Both the position numbers and the translations under genes were made by a program. A DNA stretch of 16,749 bases from CAZFAT01 sp964517075. Lineage in GTDB: Bacteria; Acidobacteriota; Vicinamibacteria; Vicinamibacterales; SCN-69-37. Positions within the stretch are counted from its first letter, which is position 1. Each line of letters begins with the position of its first letter. Of the stretch, positions 6,918-13,234 are shown one piece after another. The stretch lies in contig CAZFAT010000253.1 in assembly GCA_964517075.1 (NCBI GenBank), positions 1-16,749 of the forward strand. Direction: 5' to 3'. Under the pieces are notes generated by a model. It saw nothing but the letters and a program-made list of their open reading frames with translations, had not been told where the DNA came from and did no database searches.

Positions 6918-7361
6918 ATGGGCAGTGTGAACAAGGCGATCCTGGTCGGCAATCTCGGCCGCGACGCCGAAATGCGTTTTACCGCCGGCGGCACGCCGGT
7001 GGCGACCGTGAGCCTCGCGACGACCGAGAAGTGGAAGGACCGCGAGGGACAGGCGAAGGAAGACACCCAGTGGCACCGGATCGGCATCTGGGGCACGACG
7101 GCCGAGTCGCTCCACGAGTACCTGACGAAGGGCAAGCAGATCTACGTCGAGGGGCGCATCCAGACGCGCGAGTGGACGGACAAGGAAGGCAAGCCGGCGA
7201 AGACCACGGAAATCCGCGCCGATCGCATCGTGCTGCTGGGCGGCGGTGGAGGCGGTGGCGGCCCGCGCACGTCGCGCGATCGCTATGCCGAGGGCGGCCA
7301 CGACGCCGGTGCCGACATGACGCCGGTCGACGCGCCGCAGGATGATGACATTCCGTTCTAG
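6918..7361 (+). CDS. ssb: Single-stranded DNA-binding protein SSB
   Basis: This is a 147-residue SSB, shorter than the 178 residues of E. coli. The OB-fold domain (about 1-106) is clear: VNKAILVGNLGRDAEMRFT, then WHRIGIWG and the IYVEGRIQTREWTDKEG stretch. A run of eight glycines (108-115) starts a short disordered linker. The C-terminus QDDDIPF is the conserved acidic tip that binds replication and repair partners such as RecO, PriA and RecJ. SSB coats single-stranded DNA during replication and repair. The start is the ATG at 6918 with GGAGGA (6906-6911) about 6 nt upstream. It follows cpoB by 70 bp and is convergent with the cupin gene across a repeat palindrome. Confidence 0.97.
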   Translation: MGSVNKAILVGNLGRDAEMRFTAGGTPVATVSLATTEKWKDREGQAKEDTQWHRIGIWGTTAESLHEYLTKGKQIYVEGRIQTREWTDKEGKPAKTTEIRADRIVLLGGGGGGGGPRTSRDRYAEGGHDAGADMTPVDAPQDDDIPF

Positions 7362-7457
7362 CGGTCTTCAGTTATCGGTAGTCGGTTCCCGGTTGCGAGA
7401 CTGAACAGAAACCGAGAACCGGGTTTGAACCGACAACCGGACACCGAAAACCGACTT
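7361..7457. repeat. Heptad-repeat palindrome between ssb and the cupin gene
   Basis: The left arm is five consecutive 7-nt units in strict register: gcggtct, tcagtta, tcggtag, tcggttc and ccggttg (7361-7395). The right arm holds complementary units: ccgagaa (7412), ccgggtt (7419), then after a 4-nt slip ccgacaa (7430), ccggaca (7437), ccgaaaa (7444) and ccgactt (7451). The arms pair: 7381-7387 with 7428-7434 and 7388-7394 with 7417-7423, each 7 bp perfect. It lies between convergent 3' ends and includes the last base of the ssb stop and two bases of the cupin stop, so it may serve as a bidirectional terminator. The same design recurs at 16013-16115. Confidence 0.75.
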
Positions 7458-7809
7458 ACTCTGTCTTCCGCCCATACCGATCCTCCAGCCGCACGACGTC
7501 GTCGAGTTCGGGCGTGGAGGCTTCGAGAATGTCGGAGTCTTCGATGGCCGTCATGCGATGGACGGTCTTCGGCGTGATGTGCACGGACTCGCCCGGCTGC
7601 ATGTCGCGGCTGACGAGCTGGCCGTCGACCTCGATCTCGAACCGCAGGCGCCCCGACCAGAGATAAATCGTCTCGTCCTTCCGGTTGTGGTACTGCAGGC
7701 TCAAGGCGTGGCCGCGGTTCACGTGAATCACCTTCCCGACGTACCGATCCGTGTGGGCCCAGTGCAGCTCGTAGCCCCACGGTTTCTCGACGCGAACGAC
7801 GTCTGACAT
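7456..7809 (-). CDS. Mannose-6-phosphate isomerase-like cupin
   Basis: This is a 117-residue single-domain cupin resembling the C-terminal isomerase half of ManC/type II phosphomannose isomerases (COG0662 style). It has EKPWGYE near the start (8-14), LSLQYHNRKDE (37-46), an ITPKTVHRM stretch (78-86) and the closing VVRLEDRYGR (105-114). Candidate metal ligands are Gln39, His41, Glu46 and His84. Stand-alone members may interconvert mannose-6-P and fructose-6-P or act on another sugar phosphate; the substrate cannot be read here. There is no GDP-mannose pyrophosphorylase domain and no mannose operon nearby. The ATG at 7809 is chosen because AAGGAG sits 5 nt upstream; an in-frame extension to 7845 lacks such a site. 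It is the last gene of the minus-strand block, 118 bp after rapZ. Confidence 0.85.
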   Translation of the reverse strand: MSDVVRVEKPWGYELHWAHTDRYVGKVIHVNRGHALSLQYHNRKDETIYLWSGRLRFEIEVDGQLVSRDMQPGESVHITPKTVHRMTAIEDSDILEASTPELDDVVRLEDRYGRKTE

Positions 7810-7827
7810 GCCGACTCCTTGATTGGA

Positions 7828-7852
7828 TGGCGGGGACCCCGGCACCCCGCCA
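7828..7852 (-). other. GC stem-loop between rapZ and the cupin gene
   Basis: TGGCGGGG (7828-7835) and CCCCGCCA (7845-7852) form a perfect 8-bp stem with a 9-nt loop in the 118-bp gap. It lies 7 bp from the cupin Shine-Dalgarno (AAGGAG on the minus strand, 7815-7820). There is no T-run on either side, so a simple intrinsic terminator is unlikely. The rest of the gap (7853-7927) holds only a 16-codon ORF, which I do not trust. Confidence 0.4.
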
Positions 7853-7927
7853 AGCGCGCTTCACTCGCGGGGCCCCAACGCCCGGCTCCATTCCGCGCGC
7901 ACGACCGCCATGGTTTGACGCTCCGCC

Positions 7928-8869
7928 CTAGCCCTCCGCCGCAATGTCGCGGTGGCGGACCTGCAGCCGGATGCCCGAGACCGGGCGCAGCCGACCCACC
8001 AGGGTCTCGGCCATCGCGACGGAGCGGTGGCGGCCGCCCGTGCAGCCCACGGCAATCGTCAAATATGCCTTGCCCTCGGCGATGTAGTGCGGCACCAGGA
8101 AGCGCAGCAAATCGGTCGTGCGACGCAGGAACTCGCGCGCCGCGGCCGACCGGAGCACGTACCGCGAGACGCGGGCGTTCCGCCCGCTCCAGCGGCGCAA
8201 GGCGGGGACGAAGTGCGGGTTGGGCAGGAACCGCACGTCGAACACCATGTCCGCGTCGTCGGGGAGTCCGCGGCGGAAGGCAAAGCTCACGACGCTCACG
8301 AGGAGCGGCGCGACCGTGTTGGTGCCCGTCGTGGTCTGCAGGATGCGCCGCCGCAGTTCGTGAACGGTGAGCGCGCTGGTGTCGAGCACCTGATCCGCCA
8401 GGCGCCGGATGGGATCGAGCAGCCGCCGCTCCTCCTCGAGGCTCTCGGCGATTGTCTGGGTGGCTGAGAGCGGGTGCGGCCGGCGCGTCTCGCTGAACCG
8501 TCGGAGCAGCGCGCTGTCGGCCGCCTCCAGGAAGATCAGCCGGACCTGCCGGGGCGACCGGCGCTTCAGCCGCCGGTACACCTGGGGAAACCGGTTCAGT
8601 TCCCGGCCTTCGCGCACGTCGATCACCACGGCGGCCCGGCGCGCGGCGCCGCGCACGTTCAGCGTGAGGTCCGCGAACGTCGGGATGAGGGCAATCGGCA
8701 GGTTGTCGACGCAGAAGTAGCCGAGGTCCTCGAGGGCGCGGATCGCCTGCGACTTCCCCGCGCCGGACAGGCCGGTGACCACGACGAAGGCGGCGCCGCG
8801 GGGCGCGACACGTGCCGGCCGGCGGCGGCGCCGGGCAGGAGAGGGAGGGGACATGGCGCGGCGGGGCAC
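7928..8869 (-). CDS. rapZ: RapZ/YvcJ-family nucleotide- and RNA-binding protein
   Basis: This is a 313-residue protein (E. coli RapZ has 284). Walker A GLSGAGKS is at residues 33-40 and a Walker B-like AVVIDVREGRE around 80-90. The C-terminal domain ends with VGCTGGRHRSVAMAE (274-288), the family signature. In E. coli RapZ senses glucosamine-6-phosphate and hands the GlmZ sRNA to RNase E; Firmicute YvcJ hydrolyses GTP. No such sRNA can be assigned here. The N-terminus before the P-loop is unusually long and basic (PARRRRRPAR). GTG 8869 is the longest start and ATG 8854 the alternative; neither has a clear ribosome binding site. It follows rpoN by 11 bp, the neighbourhood expected for RapZ, but without hprK or PTS genes. 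Confidence 0.93.
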   Translation of the reverse strand: MPRRAMSPPSPARRRRRPARVAPRGAAFVVVTGLSGAGKSQAIRALEDLGYFCVDNLPIALIPTFADLTLNVRGAARRAAVVIDVREGRELNRFPQVYRRLKRRSPRQVRLIFLEAADSALLRRFSETRRPHPLSATQTIAESLEEERRLLDPIRRLADQVLDTSALTVHELRRRILQTTTGTNTVAPLLVSVVSFAFRRGLPDDADMVFDVRFLPNPHFVPALRRWSGRNARVSRYVLRSAAAREFLRRTTDLLRFLVPHYIAEGKAYLTIAVGCTGGRHRSVAMAETLVGRLRPVSGIRLQVRHRDIAAEG

Positions 8870-8880
8870 GGCCCGGGGGC

Positions 8881-10302
8881 CTAGTAGAGCACCTTGCGCT
8901 GGTTCGACGTGGAGATCTTCAGCTCCTCGCGGTACTTGGCGATGGTCCGGCGCGCCAGCACGAGGCCTTCCTTCTGCAGGATGTTCATGATCTTCGAGTC
9001 GCTGAGCGGCCGACGCTGATCCTCGGCTTCGATGATCTTCTTGATCCGCTGCTTGATCGTCACCGACGAGACGCTCTCGCCGTAGGAGCTGCTGATGCCG
9101 CTGTGGAAGAAGAACTTCAGCTCGTAGACGCCCTGCGGCGTGTGCATGTACTTGTTGTTGACGACGCGCGAGACGGTCGACTCGTGCATGCCGATGTCGT
9201 TGGCCACGTCGCGGAGCACGAGCGGGCGCAGATGCTCGATGCCCTGGTCGAGGAACGCGCGCTGGAAGTTGATCAGACTCGTCGCGACCTTGAGGATCGT
9301 CTTCTGGCGCTGGTCGACGGACTTCAGCAGCCAGAGCGCCGCGCGGAACTTGTCCTTGACGTAGGCGCGGGTCTCGTCCGACGTCTCCCCGCCCTTGTCC
9401 AGCAGCCGCCGGTACACCGGGCTGATGCGGAGCTGCGGCAGCCCGTCCTCGTTCAGGACCGCCTTGTAGCCCTCATCGGTCTTGATGATGTAGACGTCGG
9501 GAATGACGTACTGCGAATCGGCCGGCGCGTAGCGCGATCCCGGTTTGGGATCGAGGCGCCGGATGACCTCGATGTGCTGCTTCACGGCCTCGGGTTCCAC
9601 GCCGAGCGCGCGGGCGAGTTCGGGGATCCGGTGGTTCTGCAGGAGCCGGAGGTGATCCCGGACCAGCGTTTCCACGGGCGTGCCCGTGAGTCCCAGATGG
9701 CGGATCTGCAGCAGCAGGCACTCCTGCAGGTCGCGCGCGCCGACCCCGACCGGATCGAACTGCTGGACGTATTCCAGCGCCTTCTCGACGGCGGTGAGAT
9801 CCCAGCCGCCCAGCGCCGCAATCTCGTCCACCGACGCCACCAGGTACCCGTCGTCGTCGATGTTGCCGATGATGGCGGCGCCAATCGATCGGATAGCCTC
9901 GTCGCTGCTCTGGAGGTTGAGCTGCCACATCAGGTGGTCGGCGAGTGAGCCCTTCGTCGAGAGCGTGTTCTCGATCGGCGGCAGCTCCTTGACCTCCTGC
10001 GGCTGGCGGGGCCGATACCCTTCGTCCAGATACTCGCCGAAGAAGTACTCGTAGTCCTGATCGTCCCAGGTATCCTCGCGGGTTTCGGGTTTCTCGGCTT
10101 CAGGCGTGTCGGTGGTCTGGGCGTCCTGCGCGGGGTCCTCGGCGGGTACCTCCTCCAGCAGGGGGTTTTCGACCATCTCCTGGTTCAGCAGTTCGGCCAG
10201 CTCGAGCGTCGTCATCGGCAGCAGCTTGATGGCCTGCTGCAGCGATGGCGTCAGGATGAGCTTCTGGACGAGCCGCGCGTGAAGTTTTTGCGAAATAGGC
10301 AT
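8881..10302 (-). CDS. rpoN: RNA polymerase sigma-54 factor RpoN
   Basis: This is a 473-residue sigma-54 (E. coli has 477). Region I (about 1-50) is the Gln/Leu-rich activator-responsive segment, with LTPSLQQAIKLLPM and LAELLNQEMVENPLLEE. Region II (about 51-110) is acidic. Core-binding repeats follow, with a GNIDDDGYL stretch and a FDPVGVGARDLQECLLLQ stretch. A helix-turn-helix with ANDIGMHESTVSRVVNNKY lies at about 361-385. The RpoN box ARRTIAKYREEL (450-461), which reads the -24 element, is intact, so the protein looks functional. Its cognate AAA+ activators are not in this window. It lies 41 bp after lptB, with a stem-loop in the gap, and 11 bp before rapZ. The ATG at 10302 has no good Shine-Dalgarno. 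Confidence 0.98.
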   Translation of the reverse strand: MPISQKLHARLVQKLILTPSLQQAIKLLPMTTLELAELLNQEMVENPLLEEVPAEDPAQDAQTTDTPEAEKPETREDTWDDQDYEYFFGEYLDEGYRPRQPQEVKELPPIENTLSTKGSLADHLMWQLNLQSSDEAIRSIGAAIIGNIDDDGYLVASVDEIAALGGWDLTAVEKALEYVQQFDPVGVGARDLQECLLLQIRHLGLTGTPVETLVRDHLRLLQNHRIPELARALGVEPEAVKQHIEVIRRLDPKPGSRYAPADSQYVIPDVYIIKTDEGYKAVLNEDGLPQLRISPVYRRLLDKGGETSDETRAYVKDKFRAALWLLKSVDQRQKTILKVATSLINFQRAFLDQGIEHLRPLVLRDVANDIGMHESTVSRVVNNKYMHTPQGVYELKFFFHSGISSSYGESVSSVTIKQRIKKIIEAEDQRRPLSDSKIMNILQKEGLVLARRTIAKYREELKISTSNQRKVLY

Positions 10303-10310
10303 CGAACAAC

Positions 10311-10350
10311 CGACTCAGGCTGCCTTCAATCTTAGTCCAGCCCTCAGTCG
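10311..10350 (-). other. Stem-loop spanning the lptB stop and rpoN leader
   Basis: CGACTCAGGCTG (10311-10322) and CAGCCCTCAGTCG (10338-10350) pair with one mismatch and one bulged base around a 15-nt loop. The structure includes the lptB stop codon and ends 8 nt before the rpoN ATG. There is no adjacent T-run, so it is more likely a coupling, attenuation or processing structure than a terminator. The pairing is seen directly; a function is inferred. Confidence 0.45.
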
Positions 10351-11069
10351 AGCCGGAATTCCGTCCCCAGATAGATGCGCTTGACCTCGTCATCGGCCGC
10401 CAGGCCGGCCGGCGTGCCGCTCTTGAAAATCTCGCCGTCGTGCACGATATACGCCCGATCGGTGATCCGCAGTGTCTCACGAACATTATGGTCCGTGACG
10501 AGCACGCCGATGCCGCGGTCCTTCAAGTGGACGACAATTCGCTGGATGTCAGCCACGGCGATCGGATCGATGCCGGCGAAGGGCTCGTCGAGGAGCATGA
10601 ACTTCGGCTGGTTGACGAGCGCACGTGTGATTTCCACCCGCCGGCGCTCCCCGCCCGACAGGGTGTAGGCGCGCGCGTGCGCGAGCGGCGTCAAACCGAG
10701 TTCCGAGAGCAGGTCGGCCAGCCGCCGGCGGCGGGTGGCCGCATCCAGGGGCAGCGTTTCGAGGATCGCCAGGACGTTCTGCTCGACCGTCATGCCGCGA
10801 AAGATGGACGGCTCCTGCGGCAGGTAGCCGATGCCCTTCCGGGCGCGGACGTACATGGGATCCGACGTGACGTCGTGATCGTCCAGCAACACGCGGCCGC
10901 TGTCGGGTCCGGTCAGCCCGACGACCATGGCGAACGTGGTGGTCTTGCCCGCACCGTTGGGTCCCAATAGGCCCACGACCTCGCCGGAGGCGACGTCGAG
11001 GTCCACGTGGCGGACAACGGTACGGCTGTTGTAGGACTTGGTGAGTCCCTCGGTGCGCAGCGTCGCCAT
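10344..11069 (-). CDS. lptB: LptB, ATPase of the LPS export ABC transporter
   Basis: This is a 241-residue ABC ATPase, the same length as E. coli LptB. Walker A GPNGAGKTT is at 36-44, the Q-loop Gln at 85 (YLPQEPSIFRG, the LptB-typical spelling), the signature LSGGERRR at 137-144, Walker B FMLLDEPFAGIDP at 157-169 and the switch His at 194 in VTDHNVRETL. It drives extraction of LPS from the inner membrane by the LptB2FG complex; lptF and lptG are not in this window. The ATG at 11069 shares its A with the stop of the upstream lptC/A gene (TGATG), so translation is probably coupled. The open frame extends further upstream, but only as lptC/A read in another phase. Confidence 0.97.
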   Translation of the reverse strand: MATLRTEGLTKSYNSRTVVRHVDLDVASGEVVGLLGPNGAGKTTTFAMVVGLTGPDSGRVLLDDHDVTSDPMYVRARKGIGYLPQEPSIFRGMTVEQNVLAILETLPLDAATRRRRLADLLSELGLTPLAHARAYTLSGGERRRVEITRALVNQPKFMLLDEPFAGIDPIAVADIQRIVVHLKDRGIGVLVTDHNVRETLRITDRAYIVHDGEIFKSGTPAGLAADDEVKRIYLGTEFRLD

Positions 11070-13234
11070 CAGGGCAGAGGCTCCGTGCAGGAGTAGGGTC
11101 CGGCGATAGAGCCGCCCGGATTCTCCGCCTTGGGCCAGTCCTGCGTCTTGTCGGTGAACTGCACCAGCTGGCCACGCGCCAGGCTGCACGTGCCGGCCTC
11201 ATCGCGCGAGCGCACCAGCACCGGCGCTCCGCGGACGGTGTAGCGATCCGCCATCGCGTCATAGACGAGCTGCTGCCCCTTGGCCTCACGGCCGCCCTCG
11301 AGGCTGGCCGTCACGTCGTCGGTGGCCTCGAGCCGCTCCAGCCGGCGCTCGTCGCGCGCCAGCGTGATCACCAGACGCCGCGACCGGGTTTCCCCGTCGG
11401 GCCGTTTCAGCACCACCGGCGCGCCCGTATAGGTCGCCGCCCGCTGCCTTTCGTCGTAGGTCATCGTCTCCGCGCTGATGTCGTAGCGCGTCGGTGTACC
11501 GGCGGCGCGTCCGCGGCCCGTGGGACCCGTCTCGAAGACCACCGTGGACCGAATGCGGCCCGACGCCCTCATGTCGCCGGTCTCCTCGTCCATCTGGATC
11601 TCGTGCCCCTCGATGCGGCTGTCGCCGCTCCCCTGCTGCACCCAGGCGGGCGCCGCGGCGGTTCCGGTGTATTTCAGGATCTTCGTCGCGTTGTCGCGGG
11701 TGAACACCGCGCTCGATCCGCGCACGGGCTGCCCGGGCGTGAAGAATCCCCGCGCGCTCCCCTTGCGCTGTCCGCTGCTCAAGGTCTTCACGTTCTCGTG
11801 CGCCTCGAGGCTGTTCGTGTTGAGGTGGATGACGATACGGTGGCTGGCATCCACCGTGACGCCGCCGCCGTCTTTGACCTGCGGCAAGCGGCTGGCCCTC
11901 GTCATGAAGGGCGTCAGCACGAGTTGACCGCTCGCGGCGTCATAGACCCCCTGGTCGGCATCACCCGTCATCTTGCCGTTGGGTGAGGTCGACTCGAACG
12001 TCACATCCTGCTGGAAGGTTGCGGCTTTGAGCGCATTCAGTCTGCCGGCCAGGTCCAGCCTCAACTGGCGCGATCGCCCCACGCGCTCGGAGGCAGCGCG
12101 CCCGGGCGCTGCGGGCACCTGCTCCGTGAAGCGAACGGCGTCGGAGAAGACCGCGCTGAGCAGGCCGCTCTTGTCGTTGCCCGTGGCGGCCAGCGTGGCG
12201 CCTTCGATGGTTCGGGCCGGGAACGCTTCAACCGCCGGCAGGCGGACCGTGACACCGGTTGGGCCAGCTCGCAGGTCCGTCAAGGTTTGGCCGTCCGGCG
12301 CCATCGTCAGGTCAATGCGGGGCGCCTCGATGGTCTGGCCGCCCTGCGTCGCCGACTGGACCAGCCGCGCCTGGCCGTTGAGCGCGGCCTGGCGCAGCGC
12401 CTGGCCGCCGTCGTGGAAACCCAGATCGATGTCGTTGGCCCGCATCTCGGCGAGGCCGTTGGCCGCACCCGGCGCCGGCACCACGCTGGCGTGTCCGCGC
12501 AGCTCGATGGCGCGGAAGTGGTCGTCGTTGTCCGAGAGAAACAGCACGGCGCGATCGCCAGAGAGCACCTCCGTCTCGCGGGCGATGCGCGCCTTCTGAT
12601 CGAACAGCATGGACCGCGTGGCGGGCGTGAACGTCATCGTGGCGGACGTGGCCTCAATCGGTTTGGCCGGTGGATCCGCCTGCAGCGTCACGACCACGTC
12701 CGCCAGCACGCGCAGCGTGTCTCCCTCGCGGGTGTAGACGCCGCCGGTGCCGCGGCCGGCTATCCGGCCGCGCGAGAACGTGACCGGGCCCGGAATGGAA
12801 GCCTCACCGCTGGCGTCGCTATACGTGCCGGACTCGCCGGCCAGCGTCGCACCCGCCCCTGTCGTGAGCCGGACGCCATTGCGCAGCCTGTACTCAGCGC
12901 CCGGCCCGTCGCCGCGTGTGGCCTTGCCGATGGACTCGGCGAGGCCCGCCTCGAGCACCGTGCCATCCTGCAGGGTCATCCGGGCGTTTCTCCATGTGAT
13001 TCGCCCGTCCTCGAACTGCTTCCTCTCGTCAGAGGCAATCACTCCGATCTGTTCCTGGCCCCGGTACCGGATGTCCACCCCGCTGCCGGACTGCGCAACC
13101 GCGCCCGGATCGACCGGCGCGGTCACGCCGGGGTCCACCTGCGCGGGGCGTTCGCGCACCAGGAGGACGACGGCCAATGCCGTGGCCAGGCCGATGGCAG
13201 CGACCGCGAGTCGTGCGCCCCGCTGCCACGTCAT
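11069..13234 (-). CDS. LptC-LptA fusion, large periplasmic LPS-transport protein
   Basis: This is a 721-residue membrane-anchored periplasmic protein. An N-terminal membrane helix (about 8-26) is followed by an LptC-like region (about 53-187) and then OstA/LptA-type beta-strand units to about 690. Repeated elements of a Gly-rich strand, an aromatic-Asp turn and a Gly-x-V/A-x-L/V strand can be seen, for example GESGTYSDASGEASIPGPV, GDADQGVYDAASGQLVLTP, ETMTYDERQRAATYTGAPVV and QLVYDAMADRYTVRGAPVLV. LptC and LptA are normally separate proteins of about 190 and 185 residues; here one chain is almost twice their sum. Adjacency to lptB supports the role. The only cysteines, 683 and 716, lie at the C-terminus. 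The ATG at 13234 overlaps the recJ stop (ATGA) with GGAGA 7 nt upstream, and an earlier in-frame start at 13381 would overlap recJ by about 150 bp. The exact domain split is inferred. Confidence 0.85.
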   Translation of the reverse strand: MTWQRGARLAVAAIGLATALAVVLLVRERPAQVDPGVTAPVDPGAVAQSGSGVDIRYRGQEQIGVIASDERKQFEDGRITWRNARMTLQDGTVLEAGLAESIGKATRGDGPGAEYRLRNGVRLTTGAGATLAGESGTYSDASGEASIPGPVTFSRGRIAGRGTGGVYTREGDTLRVLADVVVTLQADPPAKPIEATSATMTFTPATRSMLFDQKARIARETEVLSGDRAVLFLSDNDDHFRAIELRGHASVVPAPGAANGLAEMRANDIDLGFHDGGQALRQAALNGQARLVQSATQGGQTIEAPRIDLTMAPDGQTLTDLRAGPTGVTVRLPAVEAFPARTIEGATLAATGNDKSGLLSAVFSDAVRFTEQVPAAPGRAASERVGRSRQLRLDLAGRLNALKAATFQQDVTFESTSPNGKMTGDADQGVYDAASGQLVLTPFMTRASRLPQVKDGGGVTVDASHRIVIHLNTNSLEAHENVKTLSSGQRKGSARGFFTPGQPVRGSSAVFTRDNATKILKYTGTAAAPAWVQQGSGDSRIEGHEIQMDEETGDMRASGRIRSTVVFETGPTGRGRAAGTPTRYDISAETMTYDERQRAATYTGAPVVLKRPDGETRSRRLVITLARDERRLERLEATDDVTASLEGGREAKGQQLVYDAMADRYTVRGAPVLVRSRDEAGTCSLARGQLVQFTDKTQDWPKAENPGGSIAGPYSCTEPLP

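Noticed and set aside
5387..7135. 582-codon open frame on the minus strand opposite pal, cpoB and ssb
   Set aside because: It crosses three well-supported genes on the other strand, has low-complexity Arg/Gly/Leu/Val composition and shows no domain.
7361..7457. CRISPR array
   Set aside because: The units are 7 nt with no spacers and are in inverted halves; this is a repeat palindrome and not a CRISPR.
7876..7926. Possible 16-codon small ORF (MAVVRAEWSRALGPRE) after rapZ
   Set aside because: It is too short, with no convincing ribosome binding site and no conservation evidence. It falls between rapZ and the cupin hairpin and could be chance.
8812..9948. 378-codon plus-strand frame opposite rpoN
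   Set aside because: It is antisense to strongly conserved RpoN coding sequence. The apparent Asp/Leu/Val-rich protein matches nothing I recognise.
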